A stretch of 64,000 bases of DNA from Helichrysum umbraculigerum (Eukaryota; Streptophyta; Magnoliopsida; Asterales; Asteraceae): contig CATIUR010000018.1 in NCBI GenBank assembly GCA_949592205.1, forward strand, positions 281,501 to 345,500, in the 5' to 3' direction. Shown in pieces: positions 47,889 through 57,957 of the stretch. The notes below the pieces were generated by a model. The model was not told the origin of the DNA, made no database searches, and saw only the letters and a program-made list of their open reading frames with translations. The translations under genes were made by a program, and so were the position numbers. The first letter of the stretch is position 1; every line of letters starts with the position of its first letter.

Positions 47889-50230
47889 TGTGACACCCCC
47901 AAATTTAATGCTTTGCGGAAGCGAGTTTTGGGTGCCACTAATCAAATATCAAAACACTAAAGTACAAGCAAACGACTCTAAATGAAACGTTATAGAAGAT
48001 GTTACATTAATACATAAGTTTTCAAAAGTAATACATCATTGATGAGTTCGCAACTAGTTTTGTTAGATTTTAAGTACATAATCATTATACAAAAGATAAT
48101 GCAAGAAAAATCTTCATATGTGTAATTGCATGTGACTCGAGCTACTAAAGCATATCCTACTGGATCATCCGTACTGATCAACCCTACTGTTGCTGTGTAC
48201 CTGAGAATGCATTACTAAAACAGGTCAACCAAAAGGTTGGTGAATCTCACAGGTTTATAGTAAGTAACAGTTTGAACACATCAGCTTGTAAAATCATTGA
48301 GTAAATATTGCACAGTCGCAATAGTTTCCGTATATATTGCCATGAGCACCATAGTCGAAGCTTAACAATCAGTGATTTTGCCCTCGTGAATGCTAATCCA
48401 GAACATTCATATGTAACGAGTAAGAAACACCCATTTATACCTGTATGTTCGGGGTAGTGCGTGCTACCCTGGGTGAGGATTGTCAGTCCTAATGGATCCA
48501 TTTACTAGTACTCGCGCTTAAGACCATAACTGACGACTATGATTAAAGGGACTTCATTGGATTGAATAAATCTCATGTAATCGATATACCAGTAAATCAG
48601 TTTGTAATCAAGTGTGTAAATACATGTGTTCGAGTAAAACAAGTAATGCATCTCCCCCAAAGTAAAGCAGTAAAAAGGGGCCATGAGACTCACCTGTAGA
48701 GCAAGCAACCCTAATGCACGTACGTATTCCAAGTGTAATCCCCTAGTGTCCTAAACACGTGAGATTATATATTTGTAATTAGATGTTTAGTAAATCATTC
48801 GTATAATTGTTCACTTTATTAGTTATGTTCAACGCATTCGACTAGTGTTTACGTTTATATGTTTGAAATCCAATTAAGTTTGTAGTTTGTAAAAGTGTAC
48901 GGCCCGTTGGTGACAGGAGTGAAATCATATTTCAAAATACAATTTTTGTACTTGTTTCTAGTTGATTTCATGTACTTTAGATACTTATTTAGCTTGAAAT
49001 TGATCTCATGTGTTAAGGTTAAAGATTGAGGAAAAAATATGAAAAGATAGTGCATTTTGCTGATTTGACTATGTCGCACCGTTTTGGCCATAACTCTTTC
49101 ATACGAACTCGGATTTAGGCGATCAAGCTGCCCAGACGACCGTGACTCAGAGGACTACAAAACTACAAAAGATGGTGGGCTAAATGGGTGTTACCCGTCC
49201 GGGTGGGGCTCCATACCCGTACGGGTATGTTTGGTGAGCAGTCCGGGTGAGTTTTCTAATCCGTCCGGGTCTGTGTGTACCACCCGTTCGGGTTTCACCT
49301 TTCACCCGTTCGGGTGTATGGACTTACCCGTCCGGGTGAGGTCTCATACCCGTCCGGGTGAATTTTGTAACCCGTCCGGGTTACTTGATCCACCCGTCCG
49401 GGTGGGTTGTTTCTTTCGGGTCTGTTCGTGCAGTTAACTCACAATACCAGTTTTAAATCCGTTTTTGCATACAATCAACTTAGTATAATGCTAATACATG
49501 TTATATTACGTATTTTAAACACAAAATTAAAGGAAAAAGGTGAGTGATTCTTACAAAATAAAACGGAACCGTGAGGATGATGATGATGAATGATGAAGAT
49601 GATGATTCCAAGGATGAAGATGATGATCAGGTGTTGTTGTTGTTGATGAATGATGATGATTTGAAACCGAGAAGAAGAGAGCGAGAGACCGAGAGAGAAA
49701 TGAGATGGATCGTGTGTGTGTTGTATGTGTGAATTATTGGGGGTCGGGTGAGTATAACCGGTCTCCAATAATTGAGGTTTGGTAGTATTTTTCGCCCCGT
49801 GTTCGCGTACCCGATCGTAAAGTAGTATAATCTTTTTAAATGATAAATTTCTAAAAATATAATCCTTTATATTTTTAATCAAAGTATCTTACAATAATAC
49901 TTGTAGTGAGATATAAAATTATATCTTTGTTTCAATTCATTTTGACGGATAGTTTTCTATGTACAGAATATGTTTAAATTTGATATCAAGTAAATAATTA
50001 TTATTCTAAATAATAATACATTATTAAAAAATGTTTTTCACCAACGTCCGTATTGAAGATTACGTTTTCTTTTAGTTTTGTTTGTACGTGATTATTGAAT
50101 AATCAATGTGTTATATATATATGTAAATACATATATGATACTTGTGTACTTGAGTATTGACACGTATGTAATACGAGTTTTAAAGTTTAAATTAGGAGCA
50201 AATTTTGGATTATTTTGACCGGGTGTCACA
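47889..50230 (-). repeat. 3' LTR of the recent element
   Basis: The plus strand begins TGTGACACCCCCAAATT and ends CCGGGTGTCACA. It carries the ACCCGTCCGGGT array at 49190-49425. The frames in it (48247-48501, 48505-48732, 48855-49091, 49084-49437, 49475-49882) recur almost unchanged in the other LTR. Those at 49084 and 49475 only translate the repeat arrays and simple GAT/CAT runs, so I leave them out as genes. Confidence 0.95.
49190..49425. repeat. Ten ACCCGTCCGGGT near-palindromes in the LTR
   Basis: Ten units of ACCCG(T/A)(C/T/A)CGGGT, such as ACCCGTCCGGGTG, ACCCGTACGGGTA and ACCCGTTCGGGTG, spaced about 20 to 28 bases apart. The linkers between them are dissimilar. The block sits at about 1.3 kb in the LTR after a conserved lead-in (GCCATAACTCTTTCATACGA). 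An identical block is at 54609-54844 in the other LTR. Confidence 0.9.
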
Positions 50231-50238
50231 TTCTCCCC
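50231..50238 (-). other. Polypurine tract
   Basis: The minus strand reads GGGGAGAA immediately before TGTGACACCC. This is the expected plus-strand primer next to the 3' LTR and confirms minus orientation. Confidence 0.8.
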
Positions 50239-53200
50239 ATGTTAGGAGAATTTCGTCCCGAAATTTGTTCGTAGTATTTATCGTTGTATTCAAGTTATAG
50301 TTTGCGTGTTATCTACGTAAGTCTGACAACACCTATCTAGAGTTGTCTATCTCCCATTGTTGAACTATTGTCCTTCCGGCAACTTAGGAATTCAAAATGA
50401 AACTTTGAGATGTGTTGACTATATTGCCTACATGATCAGTCCAGTCGATCACTCGGGGGTAGCTACAATGTGTACTAGTAGCCTATAGTAATTCAGTAAA
50501 TCCTTGATGGTTTTGTCGGTAGGACAAAGTTGATTGTTCAGCCAATTGCTGGTATACCGCTACATTTTGCACTAGTAGCCCACCTTAGACTCTATCAGTC
50601 TCATATTGAAACAAAGTGGTTTAACACATTTTAGGTTTATGCGGATGTTACCCAAAATACGGTTTTATGTGAGTCGTCACCCAAAAATTTGTTTTACTCG
50701 GGACGTTACCCAGTATATAAAAGAAAAATCTAACCGGTATGTTTTCCGGTATACAACAGCGTAGGATATGTTATTCCTATACCTTTGTGCTAAAACTAGT
50801 TTCATATATAGAGATTATAGATCTAAATTGTTATTTTCCCCTAACCCTATTGTGCACATAAAATCTAGGGAAAACCTAACAAGTATCAAGTAGCAAGTAA
50901 AGTTTATCAAGTAAGTAGTATGAAAGCAGATAGGTTGCTAGCGAGTTACCATAATCGCATCCCTATTCAGATTCTGGTAGGTTTTGTTCCTATAACAGCA
51001 AGGAGGTCATTGTGTACTGTGTAATTTTGTTGACCATTCAGGGTTTGAAATTTTGTATAAAGTTGTGTACAGTAAGCAAGTCTGAACGGTTTTGAAGTTT
51101 TGAAAATTCTTTAAAACATTTCGTAAGAAACTTTGCAACATGTTTGTTAAGAGTACATTTGTCAGAAAATTCGATAGTGAAAGTCGGTTGAAAACTTTGA
51201 AGTCTGATGAAGACTTTAGTCTATAAATAGTTCGGTTGAAATTTTTGTCAGCGGCAAAGTTTTTGAAATCTTGTTTAACAAAATCTATTCAAAAATAGAA
51301 TTTAAGAAAAAGTTCGGGGTAAAACCATGTTGAAATTGTTGAAAATGGTTTTCCTAGGGTTCACCTAACAGTAAGACGGTGTACGTTGTAGACATAACAT
51401 TTTGTAGACGGTAGCGTTTTAAAATAGGGTCCCGATCTCCGTATCAAAGGACATTGAAGTAGGTATGTTTGTCGTTTATAGTGGTGTAGATGGTCTCTAA
51501 AGTATCATCGAGTAAAGGCCTATTCCTATACATTCAGTATATAATAGCCTAGTGAGTAGTACGTAGTCGAGGTCTATGTATGTATATATACCTATATCCC
51601 ATAATAGCCTAATCATGTTTGTATGTATCACCAAATTCCATTGGTTGTTCCACCATTTCTACCTCAAGTGTCATCTCTTTTGACACTTCTTTAGTTGTTA
51701 CCATGTCAATATCTAGGGTAAGAAGGTAAGGAAACACCATATGTTCCTCACTAAGTTGGTTGTCCTCCAACGTGTGATTGTTTGTGGAGTGTTTAGTGTG
51801 CTACTTTGATAGATAATTTGTATAAACTGTGTTGCTTGTTCACTAAGTTTAACACGCAATTCCTTGATATCATACTGGCTATCTAAAGTAGTTCGCCAAT
51901 TTCCTTATTCTATTTTGTACTTAGAATCTTTGGAAGACAGATGAAACGTTAAACAGTAAATATGATCTATCATTTTGAAAATTTTATAAAACATTTTGAG
52001 AGAAATTTTTCGTAAATTGTTTATTAGAAATACATTTCTTAGATAACTATGTTGGTGAATGTCTGTTGAAAACATGAAATCCGGTGAAAACTTGAGTTGA
52101 TAATTGGTTTGGTTGAAAATCCTTGTTAGCGACAAGTTGTGAAAATTCTGTTTATCAAAAATCTGTTCAAAACATAAGTTATAAAAAAAAAAATTTGTGG
52201 TAAAAGTATGTTGAAATTTGTATTATCACTAAAATGTTGAATAATACTCATTTACTAAAAATTCGTTGAAACCTTATCTTTGAAGAGTGTTGGAAAGTTT
52301 GCTTTGTCAAAACATATGAAAATATCGCCTAACATGCAAGTTCAAAAGATTAACAGAGTTAAAGTTTACAAAAGATGTCGGGAATACCGCGTCCGGACAG
52401 ATATCAAGGATAATACAGAATGAGATGGGATTACAATAGACCCATCGTATTAGAGGTTCATAGAAGCATGTCGATTTAGAATGTTAACATGACGGCTAGT
52501 GAATAATGATGTTTCGATAGCCAATGTGCCGAGTAGAATGTCGAAAGATCTTTACTCTACCGAGGTAAGTCTGTCTCGAAGAGATGACCCTCTAAAACTA
52601 GGGTACATCCCGGTACTATATGTCCTGACTCGATTAACTAACCACCGGTAAGCCTTATGGTGTATTCATTGTTTAACTTAAGAGATTTAGTTTCCAATAG
52701 TGGTCTAACCTGAGTAGACAAGAAACCTAAATCAGCATCCGAATAGTGAAAATGTCTCCGACTATCCAAGGCCTACAATTATACATACTATATACCAGAA
52801 CCTATAGTATATCTCATGTCCAAGGCTTATTACTATGCATACCAAGTATATTTCTGAATTATATTACCGAAATGGTACCCGAATTAGATCATTGAAGTGA
52901 TTACCAATCAAGATCACCAAAGTGATAACCAAACATCTGAAACCGTTTAATATATATATATTATGTATAATACCAAGTACCCGAGTATATCACTAGGCCT
53001 AATCATATATGTATAACCCATGTATACATACATATTATCCACCTAGTTGTATCTAGCGCAAAACAAGTACAAGTCACGGTTCTCTCGTGGTCAGAGCCAA
53101 CTATTGCATTCCTGTTCAACATAACCCCTTTCAGATCTTACATCATCTTCATTTAATTATACATAGTTGATCAGGCTATGTTAAATTAAACTCGTATGAT

Positions 53201-53292
53201 GAAATCCCTGAACCAGTTATATCTAATGAGGAATACTGCGTAACGGTCATAGTCTAGGCCCACTAAATGCAACCTAGTTCACGATAACCTTA
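50239..53292 (-). other. Interior of the recent LTR element, non-coding
   Basis: No gag-pol motif on either strand. The longest frame (51905-52135) is unremarkable. The region contains a diverged direct duplication (about 51095-51345 and 51935-52225) and patches such as GTATATAATAGCCTAGTGAG repeated in altered form. Confidence 0.75.
51095..52225. repeat. Diverged internal direct duplication, about 250 bp units 840 bp apart
   Basis: Both copies run through TTGAAAATT, AAAACATTT, AAATACATTT/AGTACATTT, GGTTGAAAA(T/C), GTTAGCGAC/GTCAGCGGC, TCTGTTCAAAA/TCTATTCAAAA and GTATGTTGAAATT/CATGTTGAAATT in the same order. Identity by eye is perhaps 65 to 70 percent. It is unrelated to the LTRs. Confidence 0.6.
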
Positions 53293-53305
53293 GGCTCTGA
53301 TACCA
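53293..53305 (-). other. Primer-binding site, initiator tRNA-Met type
   Basis: TGGTATCAGAGCC on the minus strand, three bases inside the 5' LTR. The 3-base spacing and sequence match the site of the element at the left window edge. Confidence 0.9.
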
Positions 53306-53308
53306 ATC

Positions 53309-55653
53309 TGTGACACCCCCAAATTTAATGCTTTGCGGAAGCGAGTTTTGGGCGCCACTAATCAAATATCAAAACACTAAAGTACAAGCAAACGACTCTA
53401 AATGAGACGTTATAGAAGATGTTACATTAATACATAAGTTTTCAAAAGTAATACATCATTGATGAGTTCGCAACTAGTTTTGTTAGATTTTAAGTACATA
53501 ATCATTATACAAAAGATAATGCAAGAAAAATCTTCATATGTGTAATTGCATGTGACTCGAGCTACTAAAGCATATCCTACTGGATCATCCGTACTGATCA
53601 ACCCTACTGTTGCTGTGTACCTGAGAATGCATTACTAAAACAGGTCAACCAAAAGGTTGGTGAATCTCACAGGTTTATAGTAAGTAACAGTTTGAACACA
53701 TCAGCTTGTAAAATCATTGAGTAAATATTGCACAGTCGCAATAGTTTCCGTATATATTGCCATGAGCACCATAGTCGAAGCTTAACAATCAGTGATTTTG
53801 CCCTCGTGAATGCTAATCCGGAACATTCATATGTAACGAGTAAGAAACACCCATTTATACCTGTATGTTCGGGTAGTGCGTGCTACCCTGGGTGAGGATT
53901 GTCAGTCCTAATGGATCCATTTACTAGTACTCGCGCTTAAGACCATAACTGACGACTATGATTAAAGGGACTTCATTGGATTAAATAAATCTCATGCAAT
54001 CGATATATCAGTAAATCAGTTTGTAATCAAGTGTGTAAATACATGTGTTCGAGTAAAACAAGTAATGCATCTCCCCCAAAGTAAAGCAGTAAAAAGGGGC
54101 CATGAGACTCACCTGTAGAGCAAGCAACCCTAATGCACGTACGTATTCCAAGTGTAATCCCCTAGTGTCCTAAACACGTGAGATTATATATTTGTAATTA
54201 GATGTTTAGTAAATCATTCGTATAATTGTTCACTTTATTAGTTATGTTCAACGCATTCGACTAGTGTTTACGTTTATATGTTTGAAATCCAATTAAGTTT
54301 GTAGTTTGTAAAAGTGTACGGCCCGTTGGTGACAGGAGTGAAATCATATTTCAAAATACAATTTTTGTACTTGTTTCTAGTTGATTTCATGTACTTTAGA
54401 TACTTATTTAGCTTGAAATTGATCTCATGTGTTAAGGTTAAAGATTGAGGAAAAAATATGAAAAGATAGTGCATTTTGCTGATTTGACTATGTCGCACCG
54501 TTTTGGCCATAACTCTCTCATACGAACTCGGATTTAGGCGATCAAGCTGCCCAGACGACCGTGACTCAGAGGACTACAAAACTACAAAAGATGGTGGGCT
54601 AAATGGGTGTTACCCGTCCGGGTGGGGCTCCATACCCGTACGGGTATGTTTGGTGAGCAGTCCGGGTGAGTTTTCTAATCCGTCCGGGTCTGTGTGTACC
54701 ACCCGTTCGGGTTTCACCTTTCACCCGTTCGGGTGTATGGACTTACCCGTCCGGGTGAGGTCTCATACCCGTCCGGGTGAATTTTGTAACCCGTCCGGGT
54801 TACTTGATCCACCCGTCCGGGTGGGTTGTTTCTTTCGGGTCTGTTCGTGCAGTTAACTCACAATACCAGTTTTAAATCCGTTTTTGCATACAATCAACTT
54901 AGTATAATGCTAATACATGTTATATTACGTATTTTAAACACAAAATTAAAGGAAAAAGGTGAGTGATTCTTACAAAATAAAACGGAACCGTGAGGATGAT
55001 GATGATGAACGATGAAGATGATGATTCCAAGGATGAAGATGATGATCAGGTGTTGTTGTTGTTGATGAATGATGATGATTTGAAACAGAGAAGAAGAGAG
55101 CGAGAGACCGAGAGAGAAATGAGATGGATCGTGTGTGTGTTGTATGTGTGAATTATTGGGGGTCGGGTGAGTATAACCGGCCTCCAATAATTGAGGTTTG
55201 GTAGTATTTTTCGCCCCGTGTTCGCGTACCCGATCGTAAAGTAGTATAATCTTTTTAAATGATAAATTTCTAAAAATATAATCCTTTATATTTTTAATCA
55301 AAGTATCTTACAATAATACTTGTAGTGAGATATAAAATTATATCTTTGTTTCAATTCATTTTGACGGATAGTTTTCTATGTACAGAATATGTTTAAATTT
55401 GATATCAAGTAAATAATTATTATTCTAAATAATAATACATTATTAAAAAATGTTTTTCACCAATGTCCGTATTGAAGATTACGTTTTCTTTTAGTTTGGT
55501 TTGTACGTGATTATTGAATAATCAATGTGTTATATATATATATATGTAAATACATATATAATACTTGTGTACTTGAGTATTGACACGTATGTAATACGTG
55601 TTTTAAAGTTTAAATTAGGAGCAAATTTTGGATTATTTTGACTGGGTGTCACA
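53309..55653 (-). repeat. 5' LTR of the recent element
   Basis: 2345 bp, collinear with 47889-50230 throughout. The differences are single bases (for example GGTGCC/GGCGCC near the left end and GACCGGG/GACTGGG near the right end), a G-run length change and one extra AT pair. Transcription from this LTR would run leftward. Confidence 0.95.
54609..54844. repeat. ACCCGTCCGGGT array, second LTR
   Basis: Ten units with the same order, linkers and variants as the array at 49190-49425. The array itself shows no difference between LTRs. Confidence 0.9.
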
Positions 55654-56377
55654 CATAGTCCACATTACACTCACAAAGCAAAATCGGACGATGATCCGAA
55701 AGGTGACGATCTAAGCCTCTAGCCGATATAGAAGGGAAAGACAACAAAACGCCTTCCGAGACCAAAAATCTATCCAATTTGCTCATCTTCAAGCCTGATC
55801 TATGAGCCCAAGTAAACGAAAAACCATCCAAGTTTATATCATACAACCCAGAATTCGAAATAAATGCATTATAACGAGAAGCACCCAAGACATCAAACTC
55901 CGTCCCAAACCTCTCCTCCTTTTTTCTAACCTCATTAAAATCCCCCATCACCATGCAGTCGCCATTCCACTTCTGAATCAAACCTTGAATATACTCCCAT
56001 AACATACATTTATCCCTACCATCCTGCGGAGCATACACATTCACTATAAGAAGCTTTTTTCCCGTACTCATCCACGTTCCATAAACCGCCATAAAATTAA
56101 AAGAACGAATCTCATAATCCTTTATAAACTTGTTAGCTTCCCACACACAAACTAAACCACCCGAATTACCCAAAGAATCCACCACCATACTATCAAAATT
56201 CGAATTCCCCCATACACATTTAATATCCATATGATTTATAGACTCCATCTTAGTTTCTTGTAAAGATAAAAAATTAACTTTATTTTTAACACATAACTCC
56301 TTCACCCATTCTTTTTTGGACGAATGGGTAAGACCTTGCACATTTAAAGACATCACATTCATTGGAAACCATGACAT
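55654..56377 (-). pseudogene. LINE ORF2, 5' part: APE-type endonuclease
   Basis: The frame starts MSWFPMNVMSLNVQGL at 56377 and stays open to the LTR insertion. It holds the expected residues of the apurinic endonuclease fold: Asn in LNVQGL, Glu in LQETK, NVYAPQD, GDFNEV, KLDRFLVS and LSDHRPIL. The enzyme nicks genomic DNA to prime reverse transcription. Its start overlaps the end of ORF1 by 19 bases in another frame. It is called a pseudogene only because the ORF is interrupted; this segment has no lesion. Confidence 0.92.
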
Positions 56378-57893
56378 TCTCCATGACTTCCAATTATTTT
56401 CTCAATATCTTCCATACATCCTGCCATATTGTAACCCATAGCCTGACCCACCTGCACCATATCATTCATTATTTCTAGAATAGATCCACCATTAACCTTT
56501 GTCTTTAAAGTACCTTCTTCGCCCAAAACCTGATTATCATGTATCTGTCGTAAATTATCAAACAACCTTGATCCCCCACTCCCATTTTCCATACATGTCT
56601 TCGCCTCAACAGGGGTATACCCAGGTGGAAATTGCATACTTTGTTCAGATGTATTTATCGCCTCCTTCTTCTCATTTTTTAACATATCATAAATGTGAAA
56701 CGAGTCCTCTGATTTCTCTTGCGTCTTTTCTTGAATATCCTTATCCACCTCATTGTTAGTAACATTTTTCGAAAACCCGAAGTTTGTCTCAGAAACCCCA
56801 TCCACTTCATTTTCCGCTTCTGACGCAAAAGAACTTTTAGTCTCATGCTCCTCATCATCAAAACCCTTAACCGAATCATCTTCATAAGCATAATCTGAAA
56901 TATGATCTTCCACAAATGAAGGAATCCATGCATATAATTCCTTCACCCTCACCATATAAGAAATTCTTTTTACAATTATCTTGAAGCTCTCAAGAATGTT
57001 CCCTGCATACCTTGTTTTTAAACAAACCCTTTTCCTAACCAACGACACCTCACAATTATCTTCCACTTCCAACAAGTCACCCCATTTATTACATATCTTT
57101 TGGAACGTTAAACGTGACCATGCATTGATCGGAACCCCTTCAATTTCCAACCATATAATTCTTTTATCCGATATAAACGTAGGATCAAACTCATTCATCT
57201 CCGAAAACCACTTAGCAACTCCTGAATTCGACTTGAATTTACGTTTCACTTCCTCTGATTTAAAAGATAACAAAACCCACATACCACCCACATGAATAAT
57301 ACTAACCTCTGAAAAACCTTCTGCATCTAACAGCACCTTCAGGTTAACAATTGACGGGAAAGAATTTACCTTCCCCAAAACCTGATGTGACACTGTATTT
57401 TCTACCAAGCATTCCTCCCCAATAACCATCACCGGTTGATTATTATGTGTAGCATTCAGATTTTTGTTTTTAAACAAATCAGCATACGTAAATGCTACAC
57501 GAGGTTTTGTAATAGGATCGGTATCTGATGGTGTTACTGTAGGTTTTGTAATAGAACTTACCTTATTCATGGGTTTCGTAGGATGATTCCTGTCAAACCT
57601 AACTGCATTATATACAAATGAAAGCTTCCAATCCATTATGTACTTATATTACGCACCAGACGATCGACATCATCCACCTTAATAAAACGAGCAAATCCAA
57701 ATCGTTTCCCAGCCTTTGATCGTTTGTTAGGGATATACACGTCAATCACAGTCCCATAGTGCTCGCATATCTTCCATAAATCTTTCGCTGACGTTTGCTC
57801 TGGGAAGTTTGTGATAAAAATCGATCTAGAAACATGCCGTGCTTGATCTTCTCTTGACCCTCGTTGAAACGTATTCCGATCGTTCGTAGCCAT
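56359..57893 (-). pseudogene. LINE ORF1: RRM and DUF4283-like RNA-binding protein, broken
   Basis: The first part (57893-57636) has an RRM: RNP2 as IFITNF, RNP1 as KRFGFARFI, from MATNDRNTFQRGSR to DDVDRLVRNIST. A TAA follows, then one frame over the reading resumes with YNAVRFDRNHPTKPMNK and continues as an open 425-codon frame to 56359. The second part contains the DUF4283-type segment common in plant LINE ORF1 (VLGKVNSFPSIVNLK; RIIWLEIEGVPINAWS) and an acidic tail. No CCHC knuckle was seen. One stop plus one frameshift separate the two halves. Confidence 0.85.
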
Positions 57894-57957
57894 CGTCGTT
57901 TGAAACCGCCGGAAAAAATCTTCTGAGATCCGAGAAATACGGAGATATCAATCATGA

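Larger units (their letters stand above)
47889..55653 (-). mobile_element. Recent non-autonomous LTR retrotransposon, 7765 bp
   Basis: Two LTRs of 2342 and 2345 bp enclose a 3078 bp interior, with a perfect 5 bp TSD, a tRNA-Met primer-binding site and a polypurine tract. By eye the LTRs differ by about 15 substitutions and two small indels (about 0.6 percent). The interior has no frame above 80 codons and no gag or pol motif, so it must move with enzymes made elsewhere. LTR ends and primer site group it with the solo LTR at 13924. Confidence 0.95.
44879..57945 (-). mobile_element. Full-length LINE (L1-like), split by an LTR element
   Basis: It is flanked by a perfect 12 bp duplication TATCAATCATGA at 44867-44878 and 57946-57957. 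On the minus strand the element runs from a leader at 57945 through ORF1 and ORF2 to an A-run of about a dozen bases at 44879-44890. Subtracting the inserted LTR element and its duplicated 5 bp leaves about 5.3 kb, a normal full-length plant LINE. It is not truncated at the 5' end, unusual for LINE copies. Lesions: a stop and frameshift in ORF1, one stop in ORF2, and the LTR insertion. Confidence 0.93.

Noticed and set aside
49084..49437. 117-codon frame conserved in both LTRs (also 54503-54856)
   Set aside because: It translates the ACCCGTCCGGGT array. LTR identity alone explains its conservation, and no protein family fits.
49475..49882. 135-codon minus-strand frame in both LTRs (also 54894-55301)
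   Set aside because: It is largely simple GAT/GTT repeats giving His, Gln and Ile runs. It is shared only because the LTRs are near-identical.
47889..55653. Endogenous pararetrovirus or other viral insert
   Set aside because: LTRs, 5 bp TSD, tRNA primer site and polypurine tract identify an LTR retrotransposon. No viral gene is present.
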